Assembly (NCBI RefSeq): GCF_011745365.1
Contig: NW_024468912.1
Span: 1,240,001-1,304,000, forward strand
From: Cryphonectria parasitica EP155
Lineage: Eukaryota; Ascomycota; Sordariomycetes; Diaporthales; Cryphonectriaceae
DNA length: 64,000 bases
Direction: 5' to 3'
Part shown: positions 34,463 to 45,360 of the stretch, in pieces
How the letters are laid out: the number at the start of each line of letters is the position of its first letter
How positions within the stretch are numbered: the first letter of the stretch is position 1
Position numbers and translations under genes: made by a program
The notes under the pieces: generated by a model
Told to the model about the DNA's origin: nothing
The model's input: only the letters and a program-made list of their open reading frames with translations
Database searches by the model: none

Positions 34463-35311
34463 TCAGGCATAACCATTCACCTGACGACCTTCGAGATCTC
34501 CATTCATGTCAACATCTCCAAAATTCAGTTCTGTGTCGTGCTGAGGGTTGGCACCCGTCTCAAACCCATTCACCTGACGACCTCTTCCCGTCATCTTGAT
34601 GTTGCCGAATGTCATGGTTGACTTTCGCTGCTGTCCCATCCCAGTTGGTAAAGATGTCAGCGATGCGCCCATGCCCAAAATCCCCCACCACTGAGATGAT
34701 TGTGTGATACCCATGCCGGATTCAGTTCTTGGGAGAGATACAGTGCTTGAGGAAGATCCAGTATGTGTACGTGACTGATGTGTTTGAGAGCCCTGTTCGG
34801 CGACTTGACAGGATGTGAGTGGAGGAGTGTCTGGAAGTTTTTGATGGTTCTGAGAGAATGTTTTGGGCTGCTGAGGGGTTGTGGGGGAAAGCGATTCGAA
34901 TTGGTTGTTCATCTGGGCGATGTTTTGTTGCACGTCTAGCAAGAGCGATATCTGCACAGTAGACACCAAGAGCGAGATGTTGGTCTTCTTGGTCTCTATG
35001 AGGGCAAATAGGCAGTCCAAGTCGGACCTCTTCCTGAGAAGTACCCAGCAGGCTCTGAGACGGTTGTCGAACCTTTGGTGGCTGAATTTGAAGGTGTGGA
35101 TAAGGGAGATGAGCGACTTGATGATTTCTGTGATCTCTGGAGTCTGGAGGACCGGGGTATCTTTAATCTCGTGCGAGACAGTGATGAGGTCTTTGACACT
35201 GTCCTTGTATTGGCGCAATGTGCGCCTCGCGTTTTTCAAAAGATAATATAATTCCTGGCAGAGACCAGCTAATTGCACAGCTGAAGCTACTGTCCCGAGA
35301 ACATCTGCCAT
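34463..35311 (-). CDS. HeLo-like N-terminal protein with tandem C-terminal amyloid-like motifs
   Basis: 282 aa with no intron. The N-terminus (MADVLGTVASAVQLAGLCQEL) matches the helical HeLo-like/fungal NLR N-terminal class, where such domains form a bundle that can act in membrane permeabilisation or as an NLR adaptor. A Ser/Thr/Gln/Pro-rich linker (residues about 140-225) follows. The end has two imperfect repeats, FGNIKMTGRGRQVNGF (about 235-250) and FGDVDMNGDLEGRQVNGYA (about 264-282), separated by about 13 residues. Two such beta-strand-prone repeats at the extreme C-terminus after a flexible linker is how HET-s-type amyloid signalling domains are built. The DNA encoding the repeat cores is identical for 18 bp (34473-34490 and 34566-34583). 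The amyloid role is inference. Confidence 0.7.
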   Translation of the reverse strand: MADVLGTVASAVQLAGLCQELYYLLKNARRTLRQYKDSVKDLITVSHEIKDTPVLQTPEITEIIKSLISLIHTFKFSHQRFDNRLRACWVLLRKRSDLDCLFALIETKKTNISLLVSTVQISLLLDVQQNIAQMNNQFESLSPTTPQQPKTFSQNHQKLPDTPPLTSCQVAEQGSQTHQSRTHTGSSSSTVSLPRTESGMGITQSSQWWGILGMGASLTSLPTGMGQQRKSTMTFGNIKMTGRGRQVNGFETGANPQHDTELNFGDVDMNGDLEGRQVNGYA

Positions 35312-37888
35312 TGTGCCCGCGGACCGCCGAGGAGCCTCAATACATATGTAAGTTCAGGTATACAGGGCTCGAAGCCCACCTTGGAGCCTCACAAATGTTC
35401 TTGTCACGAGAATGAGAACGTATGGAGAACAGTGCTCGGACCAGATGAACTGTCCCGCATGATATACGTTTGACTGGTTGTGGACTTCGCCGCTCTAAAA
35501 AGTCCACACTCAGGTTTCGGCGACTCGAACTGTTGTCCAAACACGCTTTCCCCTTCACCTCCTGCTCCGCAGCACCTGGCAGTCATGTGTACAATGGATC
35601 CACAGACTGATCAATGAAAGCGCTTCGGTGTCTCCGAACTACTTTCGAACATGACTTTGGAACTTTTGCCCGTGCGTGTGTGTGGGGGGTGAGTGGGATC
35701 CATACATCTGCTGTTTGCCACTTGCATGGACAGGGACAGTCTCTTCGAGCTTAGGTTCAAGAGCTATTATCGAGAACCTTTGTTTACCGCGATATGCGCA
35801 CAGTATTTGCTCCTCACAACGTTGCCTTTTGATATAGAGCATCTGTTGATCGGGAGAAGTCGAGTGGAACTCGAAAAGTCGGTGGAAAATTTGAGTTTAC
35901 AGCTCTGAAACTAGGCGTTGTGGTTGCCTCGTAGCCTGCAGATGCACACGAGTTTCGAGATCGCAGGCGCGCTATGGCAAGACTCCCAGCTTTTTTGATA
36001 TAGTCTAGGCAGAAACACGCCACTTCTCCAGACTTCCCCGGCGCTACATAGTTCTCCTGTGTTGAATCACATTTGCTGGTCTGGATCGTCATCTTGCAGG
36101 CCATGTCAACCCCTTGCCCTTGAAAGTCGCCTTTCCTGGAAGGCTCAGGAGGATCCTCAGATGTGCAGCCTGTGCAACCAGAACGACCTTCAGGACGTTT
36201 CGGAATTACTGCGTTCCTTGGTGGAGTCCCTCGCTGGACAGAATGGGACCGTGAAGATCGAAGAGATACAACACTTAGGACCCGGCCAGATGGTCAACGG
36301 ATTCAGTTGTTCTCTAGAGATTACAAATTTGCATCTCCTACAACTCAATATCGTCCTACCACAATCCCGGAGCAGGAACCACAAACGGCACAAGTTAATG
36401 AAGGTTCTAAAGCGTTCCCGATGTGGGTCTGGGGCCCTGTGAATACCGGTCGTGGCCCTTGCAACATCGATAGGACTAGGTCTGGCCCCAACTTTGGCAT
36501 GCCAACACGATCAAGACCTCTGAGAACTCATCTATCTCCACAACAAATTTTCCGAGCCTATACCTTCACCAGCGTGTCGTCGGCGCCTTCTACAGAATTG
36601 CCGTTCGCGGACGGTCCAGATGCGGTTACAGGTGCCTAAGCGAAAGTAGTGGGCAAGGAGATTGGAACCACCAAACCTTGTCATCTTTGACTCCACTACT
36701 GTCCGTCCTGCACGGCATCAAGTCAAACTTGTTTTCACTCGGTTCAACCCCGCTTCCGAACTCATCCCCCCTTCCTTCTCAACTGCTTGGACAACTGCAA
36801 AGAGGACACCTACCGATTAGAAAGATTGGACTTGAGCAGGGTACATTGGTTTCCATCAAGGGGTTGCGGTTCTGACGGATGGTCATATGGCACAGTTACC
36901 TAATTACTTTTGTTTAATGGGAGCAGAGACCAGGAAAAGTTGGACAAATATTTTCAAAAGACACAAAATTTATGAGTACAAAGGACGGTGGGCAGGCACA
37001 GAATGATTATTAGTATATAATGTATAATATGACGGAAGAAGGGAAAGCACTTCAGTAGCGCAGGATTATGGCCAGAGGGCGGTGGCACTGGACACCTCTC
37101 CACGTGCGAGGGCGTATAAAAGGTATGGGCCAAAATCTGGGGCGCAACCTAATCCACAATTGGTTTTGTGTGCAGCTTTCTACAGTCCAGACCAGCCTTT
37201 TTTTGCGATGAAGGATTAGCACTTGGAGCTCCAATATGCTCTATCCTCCAGACTAAGTATTTGGCCTTGGTATGTGAGTTTAGATGACATGAGGAGGATC
37301 CATCAACTATTGTCGTTACAAGCACGCATGAGAGAAATGTAAAGTAGCAAACTGCACCTTGCATCGGCAAAACTGCCAACGTTGCGCCACAATGCTTCCT
37401 GAATAACTTGGGATCAAAGTCACTCATGAGGTGAGTCCTAAAAAATACTGACTGTGGTGATCTTCTGTTGCAGTGTCTTTGCGCTGAGCAGGGGGGCTTC
37501 GTGAAATCGAGCCACTGCTCTTTATTGGCTAGATGCAGGGCATCACTGCAGGGAACGTTGAAGGATGCTAGGGCGCCTAACTTGAACCAGCGGCCAACAG
37601 CGCCGACCAACCCGTCAACCCCACCTATCAACGTAGAGAGCCAGCGTAGCCGTGCTAAGACTCAGCCTTAAGTTGTCACAACCTTGGAATCGAAACATCA
37701 GCCCGACCTGCTGACAAGTCCTACAACCGCCCAACCTAACTTTCCTTGCTTAACACACCTCCAAGACCTATCACTCCCTCGTCGCCACATCAATACAGCC
37801 TCTTCTCATCCATTCATTCTCTTCCCTCCATCATCGTACATAGTACACTTTACTCCACATACACGAGTCACCCCCCCCCCCCCCAAAC
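35312..37888. other. 2.6-kb interval between HeLo-like and metacaspase genes
   Basis: Holds the HeLo-like promoter, a motif-bearing coding remnant at 36160-36639 (listed separately) and the metacaspase promoter, which has a 14-C tract just before the metacaspase ATG (37870-37885). The rest is short unconserved frames. Confidence 0.5.
36160..36639 (+). pseudogene. Possible relic carrying a third amyloid-like motif
   Basis: A plus-strand frame reads CSLCNQNDLQDVSELLRSLVE then IEEIQHLGPGQMVNGF at 36251-36304. It shares the VNG[FY] ending, the G spacing and the Ile/Val of the two C-terminal repeats of the neighbouring HeLo-like protein. Downstream, the coding-like sequence (SRDYKFASPTTQYRP ... 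PMWVWGPVNTGRG) continues in another frame, so the gene is either frameshifted or only partly coding. It is divergent to the HeLo-like gene. No known domain precedes the motif. Confidence 0.35.
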
Positions 37889-39329
37889 ATGTTTCCAGGA
37901 CAAGGTCACGGCCCAGGCCATCACCATCACGGGCCTCCTCCTCCTGGCCAATGGGGGCCTCCTCAACATCCGCAATACGCAGGCTACAACCAAGGCCCTC
38001 CTCCTCCCCAGGGCTATTATCCCCCGCCGCAACAACCGCAGTACCACCAATCGCCTCCTCCGCCAAACTACGGCAACTATCCTCCGCCCCAGCAGCAGTA
38101 CGGCCAGCCGCAGTATGGGCAGCCGCAGTATGGCCAACAGCAGCAGTACGGCCAGCAAGGTTACAACGGCGGCAGAGCACAGGGAGGAGGCTTCGTGCCC
38201 CAGGGAACGCAGCGATTTGGACATGGTGCACCAGACAACTACACATTCCAGTTCAGTCAGTGTACCGGACGGCGCAAGGCCCTTCTCATCGGCATCAACT
38301 ACTTTGGGTCGCAGAACGAGCTGAAGGGATGCATCAACGACGTCCACAACGTCTCCAACTTTCTGATGCAGAACTACAACTATAAGCGTGAGGACATGGT
38401 CATCCTGACCGACGACGCATCGAACCCGGTCTTGCAGCCGACTAAGGACAACATCATACGAGCCATGGGATGGCTGGTCAAGGATGCTCGGCCCAACGAC
38501 GCGCTGTTCCTGCACTACTCTGGTATGGCGCACCCAAAACAATCTGCAATCTTGACTCTCCGAGGGGCGGCTTCTGTGTGCTGACAAGAATCTGATTTTT
38601 TTTATTTTTTTTCCCCCAGGACACGGCGGCCAGACGAAGGACCTCGACGGCGACGAAGACGATGGCTACGACGAGGTCATCTACCCCGTCGATTTCAAGC
38701 AGCGCGGCCACATTGTCGACGACCAGATCCACGCGATATGCGTTGCTCCGCTCCAACCAGGTGTCCGCCTGACGTGCATCTTCGACTCGTGCCACTCCGG
38801 ATCGGTCGTCGATCTCCCCTACATCTACTCCACAAAGGGCGCGCTGAAAGAGCCGAACCTCGCCAAGGAGGCCGGCCAGGGCCTCCTGAGCGCCGCCATG
38901 TCCTACGCGAGGGGTGACATGGGAGGCGTGGTTGGCAGCCTGGGCAAGCTGTTCAAGTCGGCCATGAACGGGGACAAGGCCTACGAGAAGACGATGCGGA
39001 CCAAGACCAGCCCTGCAGACGTCATCTCGTGGAGCGGCAGCAGGGACGATCAGACGAGTGCTGATGCAACCATCGCCTCGCAGGCTACTGGTGCCATGTC
39101 TTGGGCCTTCATCTCGGCTATCAAGCAGAACCCCAATCAGACGTACCTGCAGCTGCTTAACAGCATCCGGGAGGTGCTCCAGAGCAAGTACACGCAGAAG
39201 CCCCAGCTGAGCTGCAGCCACCCCTTGGGTATGTATATCAAGACCCTTCTTAGGTTCAGACTTGGCGGCGGTAGTTTTGACTAACCAAACGCACACCCAG
39301 ATGTCCAAAACGTCAAGTTCATCATGTGA
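37889..39329 (+). CDS. casA: Metacaspase
   Basis: 423 aa in three exons (37889-38522, 38620-39228, 39301-39329). The N-terminal prodomain (residues about 1-110) is Pro/Gln/Tyr/Gly-rich with repeats of QYGQP, as in type I fungal metacaspases. The caspase-fold p20 region starts at [12 protein letters not shown]. The catalytic dyad is His213 in HYSG-HGGQ (the intron interrupts that Gly codon) and Cys269 in [10 protein letters not shown]. Calcium-binding acidic residues [12 protein letters not shown] follow the His. The [18 protein letters not shown] segment is typical of the p10 part. Type I metacaspases cleave after Arg/Lys, are Ca2+-activated, and act in stress, ageing and cell death. The assignment is secure; the symbol follows Aspergillus usage. 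Confidence 0.95.
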
Positions 39330-41561
39330 GCCTCCTAGCAAAATATTCGATGATGATAGCAAGATAGGAACAGGTGTATGGAGATACTGCGCGCCTTCGC
39401 AGAGTCACGGCCCTACTGGGCTATCAGGTTCAGGCAAGGCGGGTACAGGGCTAGGCCTTCTGAAGATTCATTTGCATGAGATAATGATTGTAGTATTAAA
39501 GAGACGTCTCTATCTGACAATGTTTGGCGTCCCAACATGGATATGACAATTTCGCATTCCGTCTCTCCCTCGCCTGTTCACACTACATTCCACCGCCGCC
39601 ACGTCTTATCTTGTGCCAGGAAGCACTCTCTTCCCATATACACAACAGGCTGTCGACTCCTTTCCCCTCCCCCTCACCGTCTCGTCTCGACACAAGTCCC
39701 AACCGCTCTCCTGACAGTCCGCGCAATGGTTCTTCTCACCTCCACGGAGCCAAACAGCCAATCGTTGCTGTGTCTGCCGTAGGGAGTAGTGTTGCGTAGG
39801 GGGCGGCCGGTAGTATGGTTCAGGTGCTGGACTTCTGCCTCGTGTCGAGGGCCCCAAGACGTGGAGGGGATGGACGGGGATGTCGGCGTCCTGCTTGTGT
39901 TTTCCAAGCTATGCATGGGAGCTGGTGAATCTTGTGGTAAGATAGTGAGTGCTTGGGTGGCTGAGGAGCACCTCGGGAAAAGAAGAGAAGCTACGAGGCC
40001 GATGAATGAAGGAGCATTTTATTTTATTATGATTTGCACAGGTGAATAGTCTTGAACTTATCTCTTTACACACTCTACTGCTGGACTAGCCAGGAATTGC
40101 CAATCTCTTATATGATCAGATTTACAGTGTTGCGGGCTTTTGGCTGTCTGTAACATGGTTCGAACCCCCAAACTCAACGTCGCGGGCCTCGTTTAGTTAT
40201 CGGTCTGCCATCGGTCAAGAGAGCCAAGCACATTCCCACCTCTAATCTCCACTGTCAGCAGCAGTCCAATAAGTAAGTTAATGTAAGACGGAACAATCCG
40301 ACCTTTCAAGGCTGGCGCTTCGGTAGAATGAGAATCAAAACCAACAAGTCAGCCAATGAGAAAGGATCAAGCACGTGCATTGCGTCGAAGTTGAGTGAAT
40401 TCTTTCGCAGCTCAGTGAGGTCATCTGCAGGGCAGCTCTGATCCTTTCTCCACTGCAGTACAGGCGATACAGCTTGGCGCTCGCAGGCAGCTGGGAAAGG
40501 CCCAAGCTCCAAGACGAGCTGAAACGGTCACAGGGTCTTTTTATTTACTTGTGTTCGCCCTGTCTCCTCCAGGCTGCCAAGCGGGACGGGCGGGTTCGAG
40601 GGATATATGAAGCCGCTAGAGAAGCTGCGCGTTTTGTTTTCCGTCCCTAAGTATTTTTCTCGCTTATTTTTTTTTTTTTTTGACTTTTGCTAGACACCAT
40701 ACGCTGCAGGGCCAAAAATTCCCTCGGTCGGCTGAATTTGGGGTCTCATGCGCCTTACGGCCGGTATGCTCATCCGGTGTTGCTTGCGGGATTTAGATGG
40801 ACCTGATGAGGTGGCTGGTGCGTTTCTCGTAAAGTGACTCACAGCCAGTGAGACAGCGTGTGTTGGATAAGTCCGAGCTCCGCCTTATTAGGTTGGAGGC
40901 TGCAGCGGCTTTGCATCTTGAAAGCATGCACGTGCTCCTTACTTTCCGATATCATGCAGGGCTGGTAAAGAGGAGAGTGGACGGGAAAGGAGCAGGGCCC
41001 ACTCTCTTCGGTGTCAACGAGCATGTATTGCATCTGTTTCCGCGCTGAAGTCTGCCTTCATCAACTTTAGCAGTTAATATGGTAAGGGCGGCAAGGGCGG
41101 CAAGTTGAGTGATCAAGTAGAGTCGGTGTCTTCAAATGCCACCGACGCATTCATGAGCCATGGTTTGAGCCACGCCTCAATCTGCGCTAGAGAAACTTAC
41201 AAGATGATTATGAATTCAATTTTGAGCCAATTATGGAATCCTGTCAGGCAGACACGTGCATCTAAGCATGCTTCTCGTCGGGAAAACTGGTTCACGAACT
41301 CTTAGCCACACTTATTGACCAGAGGAGCCCGCGAAATCTTGGTTGAGATGGATCGCCTCGCTTGCCGACAAACGCCCAGGGACTTAGAGCCTGCCAACGA
41401 AGAGACAGGAAACAAAGATTCAGTGGTGAAACTCAACCTGGGTCCCCTTTCCCCCTATGTCTTTCCGAATCATAAAAGAAAGATAAGAAAAAGAAAGAAA
41501 AAAGTGCAAGGTAGAAGAATCGTGGAAACAGCCTTTGAAAACACATCGAACCACCAAGCAA
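39330..41561. other. 2.2-kb interval, no gene seen
   Basis: Between the metacaspase 3' end and the permease 3' end, so it contains two terminators and no required promoter. A T tract lies near 40668-40681. A GGTTCGAACC block at 40158 resembles a tRNA T-arm but no cloverleaf follows. No gene is supported. Confidence 0.5.
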
Positions 41562-43428
41562 CTAGTAGGAATACCTGAACAGTGGGCTTCGGTCGCCCAT
41601 CTTCTCCAGCTGATCTTCGGAATACCTTGCCCTCACCTCCTGCTCACTCAGTTGAGCTCTCCTCTCATTGAGCCTCTTGTAGGTGAACTCCAACACAAGC
41701 GCGAGAATCACCCCAGCACTCGCCAGAGAGAAGGCCGTTGCATATCCCGAGGGATATTTGGGAGCCTCACTCTGACGGTATATGAAGGAACCTGGATTTG
41801 GCGTTCATCCATTAGCATCCACACCACATACGGTACAAGCTTCATAATAGATCCCAGTTTAACTGTGAGGTTGTCAAAGAACGAACCAAATATGCCGCCA
41901 ATATTTCCCAAACCAACAAAATACCCTATGGCCATAGCCCTCTTTGTCTGAGGCGCGGTATTGCTAATCAGCCACGCATTGACCGTCGGCGGGATGGGAT
42001 AGATTCCCATGCAGGCAAGACACAGCGCAAAGTAACAGGCAGGGATATGCTCTGCCTGCGTAGGGCCAAAATTATACAAGATGGCGTGCGCGATGAGGAT
42101 CAGCAGGTCCGCCCCAACGGCGAAGGGCATGCGCCAGGTGATGCGGTCTGCGACCCACGAGCTGGCGATGGTGGCGAGCACGCCACACGTGTAGGGCGGG
42201 ATGGTCAGCACCTGCGCCATGGACGCCTGGTAGCCCATGTTCTTGATGATCTGGGGCATGGTGAACTTGAGCGCGTAGCTGGGGCCCGTGGCGGACAGGT
42301 AGACGATGGCGAGCGGATAGGTCTGCCAGTCGGCCAGCACGGCGAGCAGGGTGCGCCACTGGAACTTCTCGCCTGACTCCTGCTGGGCGTGGCGGCGGCG
42401 GCCCGGGATGGCGAGCTGGCGCACCTCAAGGTAGCGGATCTCGTCGGACGTGAGGAAGGACGAGGAGCGGCGGGGAGAGTCGGGCATGACGAGGAAGGCC
42501 AGGAGACAGCAGACCACGGAGGCGGCGCCCTCGATGATGAAGATCCAGCGCCAGGCTGAATAGCCACCTACACCGTTCATGTTTGCTATGGCGAAGGCGA
42601 GGAGGCCCGAGAAGGCTCCTGAGGCCGCGCTGGCGCAGTAGAAGATGGCGATCCGGGTTTGCGTCTCGTTGGGTAGATACCATGCAGAGATGAGGTATAC
42701 GGCGCCTGGAAAGAACCCTGCCCTGTGGGAAAGTGGGCTGAATGAGAATGAAGGCGGCGGGGGGGTTGTTTAGGCTGTAATCATCTTGGAATAGTAGAAC
42801 AGGAGAGGCTGACTTACTCGAGGAAACCCATGATGATTCGCGTGATGACCAGGCCGGCAAAGTTCTGTACAATACCAGTGAGAGTCATGACGATACCCCA
42901 TAGGAAGATCATGGTCCCCAAAAAGTACGAGGGCCGTTTCACCTTGGCGAGAACCCAGTTGGAAGGGATCTCGCAGAGAATATAGGGCACGAAGAAGAGA
43001 CAAAGCGCAATGTTGTACTTGACCCCATCCAAACCCAAATCCTCGTTGAGACCTTCGATCTCCGCATTGCCTGTACAGCAGATTCTGCGTTAGAAAGACT
43101 GAACTTTGTATCCTGAAGGGTTCTCTTTTGTGAGGACGAACCGATATTTGATCTGTCGGTAAAAGAAACAAGATACAGAAAGGTCAAAATGGGCACAAGT
43201 CTTATGTCGATCTAAATTCTCAATAATCAACATCACCATCACATAATGTCAAGACAACTGATTGAGTCTCGCCTTTCTGATAACGCGCTTCCTATCCTGC
43301 TCAGAGAAAGAAGCGAGGAACTCAGCGTCCTCGACGCTCAGGACTGTCAGATCATAACGAGGATCGATGCGGCTCTCTACATGCTCAGGCTTTTCGACCT
43401 TTTCGACGGGAGGGCTGATGTCGTTCAT
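41562..43428 (-). CDS. DAL5-type (anion:cation symporter) MFS transporter
   Basis: 514 aa in five exons (43428-43273, 43211-43142, 43070-42818, 42722-41887, 41791-41562). It has 12 predicted membrane helices. Family marks are RKIDIRLVPILTFLYLVSFTDRSNI-GNA, GLNEDLGLDGVKYNIALCLFF, PYILCEIPSNW, GFFPGAVYLISAWY, and NVNAW-type C-terminal helices ending ATAFSLASAGVILALVLEF. This family (allantoate permease relatives) imports carboxylates, allantoate, vitamins and sugar acids by H+ symport. The first intron (43212-43272) begins GCGAGA, so exon 1 would end at RKRVIRK by a GC..AG splice; a GT alternative deletes four conserved residues. Divergent to the hydrolase gene 880 bp away. Confidence 0.9.
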
Positions 43429-44307
43429 GGCCGCAAGTAATTATGGCAAGATGATCGTTTTGACTAATTAATTCAATTGTCGACAAGAGACCAGAACCAC
43501 CCAGCATTCACAAATGTGATCTTGATTAGTAGCACTCCTATGCAATGTGCGAGCAGGACCAATAATGGATTCAGCTAGTATGATGAGAGTACCACGTATA
43601 GAGAGACCAGTGCTTCTCAAAATGCATCCTCCATAACCAGCACACGAATGGTCGTATCTACTCCTCATTAGACGTTGCATTGGCTCGCTTGGCTCGCAAA
43701 AGTCGAAAAAGAAGCTTCACTCCGCCTCCCTCTGACGTATGACGTCCCAAGCTTGGGATAAAGTCCACAAAATCTGGGCTAAAGATCCTCGGAATGCTGC
43801 GTCGGGATGTGGAGGGGACTATTGAACAGGACACCGTGCATGTACCCCATGCAAGTGATTCCTGAAGACCGGACGGTCATGCACAGAAGAGAGAAGGCAG
43901 GAGTGTGAAAGTGACTTTGGCCAATGCCAATAGAAACCTGGAAAGCCCCATCTTGCCCGGTGTCCTGTCTGAGTAACATTGAAAGGGAATCTTATGCACA
44001 CAAGTCCGTGCCATCTGCTGCAATGCAACTTGAAAGGTTGACACCGATGGTGTGTAAGACACAACTGATCCCCAGGACACCAATAGGAAGAGGATTCCTA
44101 CAAGAGATGTGGGAGGGCATTGGATATGCCTACGATGCGGGGAAACCCCCTTCTGCGATAGGACCGGGGGAGGTTGATCCCACCCTCTTCCTTTAAAGAG
44201 GGGGGGACGGGGAGACAATCCATGAAGGATGAGGACTCACTTTTGCCATCCGAACTCTAACTTGGAGCGCTGTTCCTCGGGGAAATATCTCACACGCGCT
44301 GCCAAAG
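43429..44307. other. Divergent promoter region, permease/hydrolase
   Basis: 880-bp head-to-head interval between the permease and amidohydrolase starts. Apart from the TGACGT/palindrome site, it contains a short G tract near 44195-44215 and no coding signal. Confidence 0.5.
43733..43757. promoter_or_regulatory. TGACGT pair plus CCCAAGCTTGGG palindrome in the shared promoter
   Basis: Two TGACGT cores (43733-43738, 43740-43745), the type of half-site recognised by bZIP factors, abut a perfect 12-bp palindrome CCCAAGCTTGGG (43746-43757). The site lies about 300 bp upstream of the permease ATG and about 550 bp upstream of the hydrolase ATG. Function is inferred from position only. Confidence 0.4.
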
Positions 44308-45280
44308 ATGAAAAACACCGGCCATTGGGACACGCACATCCATGTCTTTGACCCTGACGCCTATCCATACGGCACACCGCGATCCTATACGCCCAAGCCA
44401 GCTCACCTGGCCGAGTACCCCTTTGCAGAGACAACATGCTCCAACATTGTTATTGTCCAGGCTACTGTGCAGGGTCACTCAGCAGAGCCCTTGCTGGCGG
44501 CTCTCAGTGATGAAAAGGCCAAGCCAAGAGACTGCAGCGTGATCCGCGGTCTCTGCACTATTGACCCAAACAATGCTTCTGAGGAAGAGCTGAATGCTCT
44601 CCATGAAGCTGGCGTCCGAGGTGTGCGGTTGCATGAAGTCTCCTGGGGCCACGGCACACAGAGTGGTGCCGATGCAGTCGCCGTCAAGATCAAGGCTGCA
44701 GCCGACAGAATCGCTCGTCTGGGCTGGGTTATTGATGTCTTTTCCGACGTGCGCAGCTGGGCTGCCATGGCGAACATGATCAGGCATGAGCTGGACCCTC
44801 GTGTGAAACTCGTGGCGGACCATCTCGGTGGAGTTTTTCCTGGTGAGGAGAAGCTGGAGGCTTTCAATGTCTTTACCGAATTGGTGAGAGACGGCTTCGT
44901 CTATGTCAAATTGAGTGGTTTTGAGAGGCTGTACGAAGGGCATGCTTCAGGCATGGATTCATTGGAGACTATTGTTAAGACGCTTGTTGCAGCTGGACCC
45001 GAGAGGATCTTGTACGGTTCGGGTAAGCAAACGGCAGTTTTCCTTTGTTATTTCATGCGGGATTTCCTAAGAATTTGCTATTGACCAAGATATAGACTGG
45101 CCTCACACACAACTTGGTGTATCTAGAAAGGGCAAGACTGACCAGCAGAGGCTGACTGAGGTTGAAGGCTTCAGAGAGGTTCCTGATGCGCTGCATATCA
45201 AGCAATTGAGGGAATGGATCACGGACGATGAGGTCTGGAGGAACTTATGGTCCAAGAATCCGGATAGGATCTTCGCATGA
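44308..45280 (+). CDS. Amidohydrolase-2/PDC-lactonase-type metal hydrolase
   Basis: 299 aa in two exons (44308-45022, 45096-45280). The metal-binding HxH is at the N-terminus (WDTHIHVFDP). Other family points are IVIVQATVQGH, the strand GVRGVRLHE, DVRSW, a conserved ADHLGG (Asp/His near the active site) and the closing YGSDWPHTQ, whose Asp-Trp-Pro-His is a family signature; the intron falls in that Asp codon. The fold is a TIM barrel. The best-known member of this group is 2-pyrone-4,6-dicarboxylate hydrolase of aromatic catabolism, and the group also includes other lactonases. Substrate is unknown. Convergent with the oxidoreductase gene, 80 bp apart. Confidence 0.88.
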
Positions 45281-45360
45281 CATGATTGATTCACTTTGAG
45301 TATTGTAGATACCGAGAAGACTACTTCTGCATTATATTTCCTCTAGTTATATTCAACTCT

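Noticed and set aside
40110..40210. tRNA-like GGTTCGAACC block
   Set aside because: The T-stem does not pair beyond its inner base pair and no anticodon arm can be drawn; likely chance or remnant.
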